This document shows, piece by piece, positions 1 to 7,035 of a stretch of 8,141 nt of DNA (within the stretch, counting starts at the first letter, position 1; each line of letters opens with the position of its first letter). The notes beneath the pieces are model-generated. The model was not told the origin of the DNA. It worked only from the letters and a program-made list of their open reading frames with translations, and did not search any database. Origin of the DNA: GCA-2733415 sp049614485 (lineage in GTDB: Bacteria; Bacteroidota; Bacteroidia; Flavobacteriales; Flavobacteriaceae); assembly GCA_049614485.1 (NCBI GenBank), contig JBMZDR010000041.1:1-8141 (forward strand), in the 5' to 3' direction. Made by a program: the position numbers and the translations under genes.

Positions 1-1
1 T

Positions 2-499
2 TTATATAGTTAAATCATTTTCTTCTTTTAATTTTTTAGCATTGCTTAATGTGTTGCTTTGTAGGATAAAAAACAACCCAATTATTAAGCTAACAATTGA
101 CATCTGAATATTTATATCATATGTGAATTCCATAGTTGAATTAAAAAGTTTTTCTAGGAATTGAATTGTAATAACTCCAATTGTTATACAGCCATACAGT
201 ATAAAGTATCGGCCACTTTTTTTTAAGTATTGAATAATGTTGGTAGAAAAAGGTTGGTTAGAAAGGTAATGTCTAGCCATCTTTCTTAAAAAATAAATAC
301 CTATTAAAAATAAAAGGTAACCAAGCGTACTAAGTATAAATATTAGCCAATGCGTGATATTCCAGTTTTCTAATGATGTATTCGCTTGACTAATGGTTCC
401 AATATTGTTAGGTAGTATAAGGATAGCTCCTAGCAGTCCAAAGCATTGAAGGAAGAAAAGTATGTCAATTAATGTTTTGAATAAAATATTTTGTTTCAT
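2..499 (-). CDS. DUF2975 family four-helix membrane protein
   Basis: This encodes a 165-residue integral membrane protein of the DUF2975 family; its biochemical role is unknown. Hydrophobic helices are visible at about residues 9-29, 50-71, 97-114 and 130-148. The last residues, KLKEENDLTI, are the hallmark tail of the family. In many genomes such genes sit directly before a small Cro/XRE-type helix-turn-helix gene; here the stop codon is at the very left edge, so any such partner would lie outside the window. I chose the ATG at 499. The frame stays open to a TTG at 559, but that TTG coincides with the -33 element of the predicted promoter, and the 20 extra residues do not resemble the family. 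The protein probably sits in the inner membrane. The family call is firm; the function is not known. Confidence 0.85.
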   Translation of the reverse strand: MKQNILFKTLIDILFFLQCFGLLGAILILPNNIGTISQANTSLENWNITHWLIFILSTLGYLLFLIGIYFLRKMARHYLSNQPFSTNIIQYLKKSGRYFILYGCITIGVITIQFLEKLFNSTMEFTYDINIQMSIVSLIIGLFFILQSNTLSNAKKLKEENDLTI

Positions 500-529
500 A
501 GAGGCTCGTTTATTATCGTTTAACAATAA

Positions 530-559
530 CAAAAGTAAAATTAAATTATTGAAAAACAA
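530..559 (-). promoter_or_regulatory. Flavobacterial-type promoter for the DUF2975 gene
   Basis: On the minus strand a TTG (559-557) is followed after 19 nt by TACTTTTG (537-530). This fits the TTG-N17-23-TAnnTTTG pattern described for Flavobacterium housekeeping promoters. Transcription would begin near 523-526, giving a leader of about 25 nt before the ATG at 499. The match is exact in the conserved positions, but motifs of this kind occur by chance in AT-rich DNA. Confidence 0.6.
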
Positions 560-575
560 TAATAAAATTATAAAT

Positions 576-605
576 CATTGTTTTTTAGTAGTTAGCGAAA
601 CAATG
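576..605 (+). repeat. Hairpin repeat copy 1 in the divergent spacer
   Basis: An 8-bp perfect stem, CATTGTTT (576-583) with AAACAATG (598-605), encloses a 14-nt loop and is followed by CTTTTTCT. Its right half, TAGTTAGCGAAACAAT (589-604), recurs 51 bp further on with two changes. In copy 2 the opposite arm carries the matching changes, so the fold is kept. The stem is AT-rich and weak as a terminator. No plus-strand gene precedes it in the window. Confidence 0.5.
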
Positions 606-621
606 CTTTTTCTAATTAATA

Positions 622-655
622 ATTGAACTCCTCTTTATTTAGTTAGCGGAGCAAT
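622..655 (+). repeat. Hairpin repeat copy 2 in the divergent spacer
   Basis: The arms are ATTG (622-625) plus CTCC (628-631), pairing with GGAG (648-651) plus CAAT (652-655). An AA bulge (626-627) interrupts the left arm and the loop is 16 nt. The segment TAGTTAGCGGAGCAAT (640-655) is a 14/16 match to copy 1. Relative to copy 1, two A:T pairs have become G:C pairs on both arms, and a G:T pair has become G:C. A T-rich stretch follows. The role is unknown; it could be an intergenic REP-like element or a structured RNA. Confidence 0.5.
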
Positions 656-703
656 CTTTATTTTATAAAAAAGATACTAGTAGTGTTAATGCTAATTTAT
701 AGG

Positions 704-711
704 TATATTTG
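704..711 (+). promoter_or_regulatory. Possible -7 element before the first gene of the biotin cluster
   Basis: TATATTTG fits the TAnnTTTG -7 consensus of Bacteroidota. I see no convincing TTG 17-23 nt upstream. It lies only 7 nt before the ATG at 719, so a transcript from here would be almost leaderless. No other TAnnTTTG was found on this strand between 560 and 718. Confidence 0.35.
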
Positions 712-718
712 ATGTGTT

Positions 719-1285
719 ATGAATAAGTATGTTGTTGTTTCGGAGAAACAGAAGCCGTTAATAAATAGAATAGCCACATCTTTTGTGTTTACATTGTTAA
801 TTGGGTATTTGTTTTTTTTTGCTCAGATAATATTATCTAGTTTTGATATTCATTTTTTAAATGTCAGCCCCAAAATTAGTTATTATGCTTTTTATCTTTT
901 AGTGCCAGTTATTGCATCAACACCATACATGATATCATTGTCTCAAGTTAAACAAATATATTTTGATTTAGAAAATGAATTGTATTGTGAAGGGCTTGTA
1001 TTTGGTTTGGTGAAGTTTAGAAAAAAATGGAAAGTATTACCTAAAATAAGTTACGTTTCTACATTTTATCAGGCTAGTGATAATGATTTTGAAGTAGTGC
1101 TATGGAGTGATGATAATAGAAATATTGATATTTTTAAAAGTTATGACTGGGTTGAAATATTTTATTTAGGGTATAAAGTAGCAAAAGAATTGAAAGTAGA
1201 AATGTACGATGCAATTGATAGAAATAATAAATATTGGGTAGATTTAAATAAGCCAATTCAAGAGTTATTAAATAATGTTCCCTAA
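719..1285 (+). CDS. Two-helix membrane protein of unknown function, first gene of the bio cluster
   Basis: I do not recognise a named family for this 188-residue protein. Residues 19-41 and about 54-74 are hydrophobic and would form a membrane hairpin. Residues 77-188 look like a compact cytoplasmic domain with alternating strands (IYFDLENELYCEGLV, W104, the ISYVSTF stretch) and a final helical part. This layout recalls bacterial PH-like (bPH/YcxB-type) membrane proteins, but that is only an impression. The reading frame overlaps bioF by 11 nt (bioF starts at 1275), which points to translational coupling and a shared mRNA. The coding sequence is visibly more AT-rich than bioB and contains a run of nine T (812-820) inside the first helix. 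The ATG at 719 is kept because no later in-frame start would preserve helix 1. Confidence 0.75.
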   Translation: MNKYVVVSEKQKPLINRIATSFVFTLLIGYLFFFAQIILSSFDIHFLNVSPKISYYAFYLLVPVIASTPYMISLSQVKQIYFDLENELYCEGLVFGLVKFRKKWKVLPKISYVSTFYQASDNDFEVVLWSDDNRNIDIFKSYDWVEIFYLGYKVAKELKVEMYDAIDRNNKYWVDLNKPIQELLNNVP

Positions 1286-2402
1286 AAACCTACAACAGAA
1301 ATTACAGAGTCGTATCGAAAACAATAGTTTTCGAAAGTTGTCTGAAACAACAAATTTGATAGATTTTTCTTCAAATGATTATTTAGGGTATGCAAAATCT
1401 GCAGTAACTTTTAAAGAATCACATCAATATTTGATTGATAATAACTTTGTCCAAAACGGCGCAACGGGTTCACGATTGTTGTCAGGAAATCATGAATTGT
1501 ATATAATTACAGAGCAGGCACTTAAAAACGTGCACCATTCTGAAGTGTTGCTATTTAACTCAGGGTATGATGCTAATTTAGGGTTTTTCAGTACTGTGCC
1601 GCAGCGTCATGATGTCATTTTATATGATGAATTTTCTCATGCCTCTATTCGTGATGGTATTAGATTATCATCAGCAAAATCTTATGTGTTTAAGCATAAT
1701 GATTTATCAGATTTAAAAGAAAAACTTAAGCGTTATTCAGGCAATAGTAATCTATATGTTGTTACAGAGTCTGTATTTTCAATGGATGGAGATTCGCCAG
1801 ATTTAGTTCAGTTATGTCAGTTGTGTAAAACGTATAAAGCACATGTAATAGTTGATGAGGCTCATGCGGTTGGAGTGTTTAATTATGGGTTGGTACAACA
1901 ATTGGACTTGGAACATGATGTGTTTGCGCGAATTGTGACTTTCGGCAAAGCATTTGGTTGTCATGGTGCTGCAGTTTTAGGAAGTAATTTATTAAAAGAC
2001 TTTCTTATTAATTTTTCTCGTCCATTTATATATACCACTGGGTTATCGCCGCATAGTTTGGCTACTGTAAAAATTGTGTATGATCATTTTGATAAAGACA
2101 GTTTAAGTGTAAATACCCTCCATGATAATATTCATTACTTTAAGCAAAAATGTATAGAATTAGATGTACGTAAAAACGTTATAGAAAGTATGTCGGCAAT
2201 ACAAAGTTGTATTATACCAGGCAACGCTAATGTTAAAAAATGCGCAAATATGATGCAAGATCATGGATTTAATGTCTTGCCAATATTATCGCCAACAGTT
2301 CCAGAGGGTCAAGAACGTTTACGATTTTGCATACATAGCTATAATACCCCTAAGCAAATAGACGAAGTGTTAAATTTGCTTAGTACATTTGTGCATAAAT
2401 AA
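1275..2402 (+). CDS. bioF: 8-amino-7-oxononanoate synthase (BioF)
   Basis: BioF is a PLP-dependent alpha-oxoamine synthase that condenses pimeloyl-ACP (or pimeloyl-CoA) with L-alanine to give KAPA, releasing CO2; this is the first ring-forming step of biotin synthesis in the cytosol. The 375-residue length fits the family. Visible landmarks are the GSRLLSGNHELY motif (65-76), DEFSHAS with the cofactor-stacking histidine H122, TESVFSMDGD (164-173), the PLP-nitrogen aspartate in VDEAHAVG (D194), the Schiff-base lysine K225 in TFGKAFG, and PTVPEGQERLRF near the C terminus. The N terminus MFPKNLQQKL looks like other flavobacterial BioF proteins and supports the ATG at 1275, inside the end of the preceding gene. 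Related enzymes such as KBL and serine palmitoyltransferase are less likely because bioD, bioA and bioB follow. Confidence 0.95.
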   Translation: MFPKNLQQKLQSRIENNSFRKLSETTNLIDFSSNDYLGYAKSAVTFKESHQYLIDNNFVQNGATGSRLLSGNHELYIITEQALKNVHHSEVLLFNSGYDANLGFFSTVPQRHDVILYDEFSHASIRDGIRLSSAKSYVFKHNDLSDLKEKLKRYSGNSNLYVVTESVFSMDGDSPDLVQLCQLCKTYKAHVIVDEAHAVGVFNYGLVQQLDLEHDVFARIVTFGKAFGCHGAAVLGSNLLKDFLINFSRPFIYTTGLSPHSLATVKIVYDHFDKDSLSVNTLHDNIHYFKQKCIELDVRKNVIESMSAIQSCIIPGNANVKKCANMMQDHGFNVLPILSPTVPEGQERLRFCIHSYNTPKQIDEVLNLLSTFVHK

Positions 2403-2431
2403 TTTCAGATTACTCAAATCAACAAAAAATT

Positions 2432-2815
2432 ATGGACGATAGTTTAACAACCATCGCAGTATTTCAATATTCCTCAGAAGCTTTAATTATAAAAGGAAAA
2501 TTAGAGTCAGAAAATATTCGAGTGTTTTTAGCGGATGAGTATACAGTTGATACTGACCCTTTAGTGAGTAACGCTATTGGTGGTGTTAAACTTCAAGTAA
2601 ATACTAAGCAAGTTGCTGTAGCAAAAACCATAATTAAAAATATAGATCCGTTGTTGTTGATAGAAGAGATTAGATGCTTGAAATGCAACTCTATTAATTT
2701 TAAAATGAGATTGACATTTAAAAACTTTATTTTAAAATTAATTCCGATAAATGGGCAGTTTGAGTACAAGTGTTTAAACTGTAATTCAAATTTTAAAGCC
2801 AAAGAACTATTATGA
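2432..2815 (+). CDS. DUF2007 domain protein with C-terminal zinc ribbon
   Basis: This 127-residue protein begins with a DUF2007-type domain (about 1-72), the 'putative signal transducing' family. The pattern AVFQYSSEALIIKGKLESENI followed by a GGVKLQV strand and a helix is typical. A Cys4 zinc-ribbon pair follows: C82-x2-C85 and C114-x2-C117, separated by a basic, hydrophobic stretch. No catalytic motif is visible, and the role of the family is not established. It lies 29 nt after bioF and its TGA overlaps the bioD ATG (ATGA at 2812-2815), so it is almost certainly translated from the biotin mRNA. Position alone suggests a link to biotin metabolism, perhaps regulatory or protein-binding; this is inference. 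Confidence 0.8.
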   Translation: MDDSLTTIAVFQYSSEALIIKGKLESENIRVFLADEYTVDTDPLVSNAIGGVKLQVNTKQVAVAKTIIKNIDPLLLIEEIRCLKCNSINFKMRLTFKNFILKLIPINGQFEYKCLNCNSNFKAKELL

Positions 2816-3432
2816 AAAAGAAAATATTTATTACTGGTATTGGTACAGATGTAGGTAAAACTGTTGTTGCAGCAATTCTTACAGAGGCACTACAGGCAGA
2901 TTACTGGAAACCTATACAAGCTGGCGATTTGGATACAGGAGATGCACATACCGTTGAAAATTTGATTTCAAATAATGAAACAACAATTCATCCAAATAGT
3001 TACGGATTGCAAACACCAATGAGTCCGCATGCGGCTGCAAAAATTGATGGTGTTACAATTGATTTGAAGAAAATTAAAGAACCAAAAACAACAAATCATT
3101 TGGTTGTTGAAGGTGCTGGAGGGATTTTAGTGCCTTTGAATAATACAGATACAATTATTGATTTAATTCAACCCGATTATAAAGTGATCGTTGTGTCGCG
3201 TCATTATTTAGGAAGTATCAACCACAGTTTAATGACTATTCAATTACTTCAGAGCAAAGGTTTTGATGTGTCTGTAATTTTTAATGGTGCAGTGCATAAA
3301 TCCTCAGAAAGTATTATTGAGAAGATGACTGGAGTAAAAGTTATAGGGCGCATAGATGATGAGCCATATTTTGATAAAAATGTGGTTAAAGCGTATGCTG
3401 AAGAACTTCAAGATAAATTACAAGAATTATGA
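2812..3432 (+). CDS. bioD: Dethiobiotin synthetase (BioD)
   Basis: BioD carboxylates 7,8-diaminopelargonate with CO2 and ATP and closes the ureido ring to form dethiobiotin. At 206 residues it is slightly shorter than E. coli BioD. Seen in order: the P-loop GIGTDVGKT (9-17, K16), the substrate-binding YWKPIQAGD (K33), SPHAAA (71-76), the EGAGG motif (100-104) that contributes to phosphate and magnesium binding, and a nucleotide-base region around FNGA (157-160). All key lysines are present, so the enzyme should be active. It is joined by ATGA overlaps at both ends, to the DUF2007 gene before and to bioA after, a tight coupling that would keep the amounts of the three proteins linked. Confidence 0.95.
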   Translation: MKKKIFITGIGTDVGKTVVAAILTEALQADYWKPIQAGDLDTGDAHTVENLISNNETTIHPNSYGLQTPMSPHAAAKIDGVTIDLKKIKEPKTTNHLVVEGAGGILVPLNNTDTIIDLIQPDYKVIVVSRHYLGSINHSLMTIQLLQSKGFDVSVIFNGAVHKSSESIIEKMTGVKVIGRIDDEPYFDKNVVKAYAEELQDKLQEL

Positions 3433-4694
3433 GTTTACAAGAAAGAGATAAAAAACATATTTGGCATCCGCTAACACAACACAAACTACACCCAAACTCA
3501 TTACCAATTACAAAAGCAAAAGGCGCTGTGTTGTATGATGATAAAGGTAAAGAATATATAGATGGTATTGCATCATGGTACACAGCAATGTACGGACACT
3601 GTAATGATTATATTATAGAAAAAGTGTCTGAACAAATGCGGCAATTAGATCAAATCGTTTTTGCAGGATTTACGCATGAACCAGCAGTAAAACTTTCTGA
3701 AGCATTAATTGAAATATTACCCGGTAACCAAGAAAAAGTATTTTTTTCTGACAATGGTTCTACGGCAAATGAAGTGGCAATTAAAATGGCCTTACAATAC
3801 CATTTTAATAATGGTGATAAGCGAAACACTATAATTGCATTTGAAAATGGTTTTCATGGCGATACTTTTGGCGCAATGTCTGCCTCTGGCTTGTCAGTGT
3901 ATAATGGCCCTTTTTCAGATTTTTTTATCGACGTTGTGCGCATTCCAACACCTACAGATGATACTTTAGAGTCTATTAGCGAGCTTTTGCAACAGTATAT
4001 TGATACTAAAAGTATAGCAGCATTTATTTATGAACCTTTAGTGCAAGGAGCCAATTGTATGCGTATGCACTCTTCAGAAAATTTAAATGCGCTACTAAAA
4101 GTGTGTAAAGCTAATGATGTATTGTGTATTGCTGATGAAGTAATGACAGGCTTTGGGAAAACAGGAAAATATTTTGCTTCTGAATATATAGAAGAACAAC
4201 CAGATATTATATCACTGTCAAAAGCATTAACGGCCGGATTTGTGCCTATGGCAATAACAACATGCACACAAAAAATATACGACGCTTTTTTGGATGATTC
4301 AGTTGGTAAGGCTTTTTTTCATGCACACACATATACGGCAAACCCAATAGCGTGCTCGGTTGCTTTGGCTGGGATTGATTTGCTAAAATCTGAAACGATA
4401 CAACAGAATATAGAGCGGATATCAAATGCACATAAAGTGTTTGAATCTAAAATTAAATCACATATTAAAGTTGATTCTACTAGGCAATTAGGGGTTATTT
4501 TTGCGCTTGATTTAGCTGTGGATATGGACCGGTATGGTGACAAACGCTACAAAATATTTGACACCTTAATGGCAAATGGAGTTTGTTTACGTCCTTTAGG
4601 GAAAACAATATATATTCTTCCTCCATATGTAATTACTGAAAAGCAATTAGAAAATATATATAATGCTATTGAGCAAGTACTAGAAATAATCTAA
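3429..4694 (+). CDS. bioA: Adenosylmethionine--8-amino-7-oxononanoate aminotransferase (BioA)
   Basis: BioA is a class III PLP aminotransferase that converts KAPA to DAPA, normally using S-adenosylmethionine as amino donor. The 421 residues match the family. Visible features: IWHPLTQ (11-17), ASWYTAMYGH (48-57), the PLP-phosphate loop NGSTANEVA (109-117), HGDTFG (143-148), the cofactor-binding ADEVMTGFGKTG (235-246, D236), the Schiff-base lysine K265 in SLSKALTAG, HTYTANP (300-306) and LRPLGKTIYILPP (387-399), with R388 placed like the arginine that binds the KAPA carboxylate. The IWHP motif and LRPLG favour BioA over other class III aminotransferases. A lysine-using BioK variant cannot be ruled out by eye, but the SAM-type sequence pattern fits better. 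The start overlaps the bioD stop (ATGA). Confidence 0.94.
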   Translation: MSLQERDKKHIWHPLTQHKLHPNSLPITKAKGAVLYDDKGKEYIDGIASWYTAMYGHCNDYIIEKVSEQMRQLDQIVFAGFTHEPAVKLSEALIEILPGNQEKVFFSDNGSTANEVAIKMALQYHFNNGDKRNTIIAFENGFHGDTFGAMSASGLSVYNGPFSDFFIDVVRIPTPTDDTLESISELLQQYIDTKSIAAFIYEPLVQGANCMRMHSSENLNALLKVCKANDVLCIADEVMTGFGKTGKYFASEYIEEQPDIISLSKALTAGFVPMAITTCTQKIYDAFLDDSVGKAFFHAHTYTANPIACSVALAGIDLLKSETIQQNIERISNAHKVFESKIKSHIKVDSTRQLGVIFALDLAVDMDRYGDKRYKIFDTLMANGVCLRPLGKTIYILPPYVITEKQLENIYNAIEQVLEII

Positions 4695-4713
4695 ATTTAC
4701 AGCTTTAAAAAAA

Positions 4714-4719
4714 GAGGAG
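4714..4719 (+). promoter_or_regulatory. Strong Shine-Dalgarno before the ketoacyl synthase gene
   Basis: GAGGAG lies 8 nt before the ATG at 4728, in the 33-nt gap after bioA. Other starts in this window lack such a site, as expected for Bacteroidota, so this one is unusual. It supports the chosen start and independent ribosome entry for the synthase. Confidence 0.6.
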
Positions 4720-4727
4720 CACTATTA

Positions 4728-5882
4728 ATGAATTCACCAGTATCAATTACCGCATTAGCGTCTATTTCTGCATTAGGAAGTACTTATGAAGATGTCTGGT
4801 CTCGTTACTTAAACAAGGCTCATTGTATTTCAGAAAAAAAATTTTCGAAATTCTCGGCTTTAGTTGCTCAACTTTCTGAACACGATAAATCGGAAATTAA
4901 CCTATTGCGTAATTCAGACCCTAAATACAAATATTTAGATGATTCTGTGTTGTATGGCGTTTATGTGGCAAGAAAAGCTGTAGCAAATGCAAAATGGCTG
5001 CCTACGGAAAATTTTGGTATAAATATAGGATCCTCAAGAGGGGCAACAACATTATTTGAAAAATACCACAAAGCTTTTTTAACTAATGATTTTGCAGAAA
5101 CACTGAGTTCTCCTACCACAACTCTTGGTAATATATCCTCATGGGTTGCTCATGATTTACAAACTCAAGGGCCAAACATATCACATTCAATTACATGTTC
5201 AACAGGGTTACATGCGTTATTAAATGGTGTAGTTTGGTTAGAGTCAGGAATGGCTAATAAGTTTTTAATTGGCGCAAGTGAAGCTGCATTAACGGACTTT
5301 ACAATAGCCCAAATGCAAGCTTTAAAAGTATACGCTAGGAAAAATCAAGAATATCCGTGTCAAGCTTTAAATTTAAATAAAAAGCAAAATACAATGGTGG
5401 TTGGTGAAGCAGCATCAGCCATGTGTTTAGAATATGGAGATGTAAAAAATGCATTAGCGCAAATAGTAGGTGTGGGTTATGCCACAGAGGTATTAGAGCA
5501 TAATGTGTCAATATCTACAAATGCAGATTGTTTTCAAAAATCAATGAGAATGGCTTTAGGTAATACAGCGCTAACAGAAGTTGATGCAATAGTCATGCAT
5601 GCGCCTGGAACAATAAAAGGTGATGTTTCTGAAGTTAATGCTATTAAAGAAGTTTTTGGAAATCATAAGCCTTTACTTACAAGTAATAAGTGGAAGTTAG
5701 GACACACATTTGCAAGCTCTGGTTTAATGAGTGTTGAATTGGCAATTATGATGCTAAATAAACAAGAGTTTATTTCAGTGCCATATATCGAACAAGAAAG
5801 CGTGCAACAGCCATTGCGTAAAATAATCGTTAATGCTGTAGGTTTTGGTGGAAATGCTGTTTCAGTATTATTAACAAAATAA
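4728..5882 (+). CDS. FabF/FabB-like beta-ketoacyl synthase inside the biotin cluster
   Basis: This is a 384-residue thiolase-fold condensing enzyme related to KAS I/II (FabB/FabF), somewhat shorter than E. coli FabF. The active site looks complete: nucleophile C157 in SITCSTGLHAL, H291 in MHAPGTIKGD (the counterpart of the FabF NAHGTSTPxGD motif), K321 and H326 in SNKWKLGHTFASSG (spaced as in the FabF KSMTGH motif), and the C-terminal NAVGFGGNAVS. The Cys-His-His set implies decarboxylative Claisen condensation of malonyl-ACP with an acyl chain. It differs from a standard FabF in its loops and N terminus, suggesting a specialised paralogue rather than the housekeeping enzyme. Its place between bioA and bioB suggests that it elongates a dicarboxylic acyl chain towards pimeloyl-ACP; this is inference. 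Other acyl chains or a polyketide-like role remain possible. The start is supported by GAGGAG 8 nt upstream. Confidence 0.88.
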   Translation: MNSPVSITALASISALGSTYEDVWSRYLNKAHCISEKKFSKFSALVAQLSEHDKSEINLLRNSDPKYKYLDDSVLYGVYVARKAVANAKWLPTENFGINIGSSRGATTLFEKYHKAFLTNDFAETLSSPTTTLGNISSWVAHDLQTQGPNISHSITCSTGLHALLNGVVWLESGMANKFLIGASEAALTDFTIAQMQALKVYARKNQEYPCQALNLNKKQNTMVVGEAASAMCLEYGDVKNALAQIVGVGYATEVLEHNVSISTNADCFQKSMRMALGNTALTEVDAIVMHAPGTIKGDVSEVNAIKEVFGNHKPLLTSNKWKLGHTFASSGLMSVELAIMMLNKQEFISVPYIEQESVQQPLRKIIVNAVGFGGNAVSVLLTK

Positions 5883-5905
5883 TATGGCTATCAATATTTA
5901 ATTAG

Positions 5906-5913
5906 TATTTTTG
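5906..5913 (+). promoter_or_regulatory. Possible internal -7 element before bioB
   Basis: TATTTTTG in the 52-nt gap before bioB fits TAnnTTTG and would give a leader of roughly 15 nt. No exact TTG is found at the expected distance upstream (TATGG near 5883-5887 is the nearest). It could give bioB an extra promoter, but the evidence is thin. Confidence 0.3.
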
Positions 5914-5934
5914 AAGAATTAAAAACTCGAATTT

Positions 5935-7029
5935 ATGAGCGAAGTAAGGCATAACTGGACGAAGGAAGAAATTCTAGAAATATATAACAGGCCAATGATG
6001 GATTTGCTGTATGATGCAGCAAAAATTCACAGAGAACAACATGACCCAAATGTTGTGCAAGTATCAACATTACTTTCAATAAAAACAGGAGGGTGTTCAG
6101 AAGATTGTGGGTATTGTCCACAAGCGGCACGTTACCATACAGATGTTGAAGGAAATGATTTAATGACTGTAAACCAAGTTAAAGCTCAGGCGTTACGTGC
6201 TAAAGAAGGAGGGAGTTCTCGTGTGTGTATGGGAGCAGCTTGGCGAAATGTGAAAGACGGACCTGAATTTGATCAAGTTTTAGATATGGTGCGAACTATA
6301 AATAAACTTGATATGGAAGTGTGCTGTACTTTAGGTATGGTAACAGAAAATCAAGCACAACGCTTGGCTGAAGCTGGATTATATGCATATAATCATAATT
6401 TAGATTCATCAGAAGAATATTATAAAGAGGTGATATCTACTAGAGGGTATCAGGATAGATTAGATACTATTGATAACGTGCGTAAAACAAATGTTACCGT
6501 TTGTTCAGGAGGAATCATTGGTATGGGAGAAAATGTTGAAGATAGAGCTGGTATGCTAGTGGCTTTGTCAACATTAAACCCACAACCAGAATCTACGCCT
6601 ATAAACGCATTAGTGGCAGTTGAAGGAACACCTTTGGAGGATCAGAAACCAGTTGAAATATGGGATATGATTAGAATGGTTGCTACCACACGAATTGTAT
6701 TGCCAGAAACTCAAGTGCGCTTATCTGCGGGTAGAACTCAAATGAGTAGAGAAGGACAGGCGATGTGTTTCTTTGCAGGAGCCAATTCTATTTTTGCAGG
6801 AGATAAATTGTTAACAACTCCTAATCCTGATGTAGATGAGGATATGAAAATGTTCAAGTTGTTAGGGTTAAATCCGCAAAAACCATTTACTAAAAAAGTA
6901 CAACCACAAAGTGTTGAGGCTAAAGATTCTCAATTTGAAGCTTTAGGTGAAAAACCAAAATGGACCAGACCTGAGCATAAAATTGATAGAAATGAAGCTG
7001 CAAAAGCTAAAGGAAAATTAGTAAAATAA
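5935..7029 (+). CDS. bioB: Biotin synthase (BioB), radical SAM enzyme
   Basis: BioB inserts sulfur into dethiobiotin to form biotin, using S-adenosylmethionine and two iron-sulfur clusters. The radical SAM [4Fe-4S] ligands are C54, C58 and C61 in GGCSEDCGYCPQ. The ligands expected for the sacrificial [2Fe-2S] cluster are also in place: C98 (RVCMGAAWR), C130 (VCCTLG), C190 (VCSGGIIGMGE) and R262 (RLSAGR), each one or two residues off the E. coli numbering. The 364-residue protein extends beyond the barrel with a charged, lysine-rich tail (about 318-364), which I believe is common in Bacteroidota. It follows the ketoacyl synthase by 52 nt and precedes the barrel gene by 6 nt. It is intact and should be functional. 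Confidence 0.97.
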   Translation: MSEVRHNWTKEEILEIYNRPMMDLLYDAAKIHREQHDPNVVQVSTLLSIKTGGCSEDCGYCPQAARYHTDVEGNDLMTVNQVKAQALRAKEGGSSRVCMGAAWRNVKDGPEFDQVLDMVRTINKLDMEVCCTLGMVTENQAQRLAEAGLYAYNHNLDSSEEYYKEVISTRGYQDRLDTIDNVRKTNVTVCSGGIIGMGENVEDRAGMLVALSTLNPQPESTPINALVAVEGTPLEDQKPVEIWDMIRMVATTRIVLPETQVRLSAGRTQMSREGQAMCFFAGANSIFAGDKLLTTPNPDVDEDMKMFKLLGLNPQKPFTKKVQPQSVEAKDSQFEALGEKPKWTRPEHKIDRNEAAKAKGKLVK

Positions 7030-7035
7030 AGTAAA

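Noticed and set aside
500..559. N-terminal extension of the DUF2975 protein to a TTG at 559
   Set aside because: The extra residues are not family-like, and the TTG coincides with the -33 box of a good promoter.
560..718. BirA-type biotin operator before the cluster
   Set aside because: No pair resembling TTGTAAACC and GGTTTACAA was seen; the only dyads are the two hairpins and very short matches.
812..820. Run of nine T in the first membrane gene as a phase-variation tract
   Set aside because: Such runs are common in AT-rich genomes; the frame is intact and nothing else points to slippage.
4028..4543. Open frames on the minus strand across bioA
   Set aside because: They lie fully inside a strongly conserved gene, overlap each other in different frames, and show no recognisable motif.
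5933..6130. Open frame on the minus strand across the start of bioB
   Set aside because: It is antisense to the conserved radical SAM region and is a codon-bias shadow.
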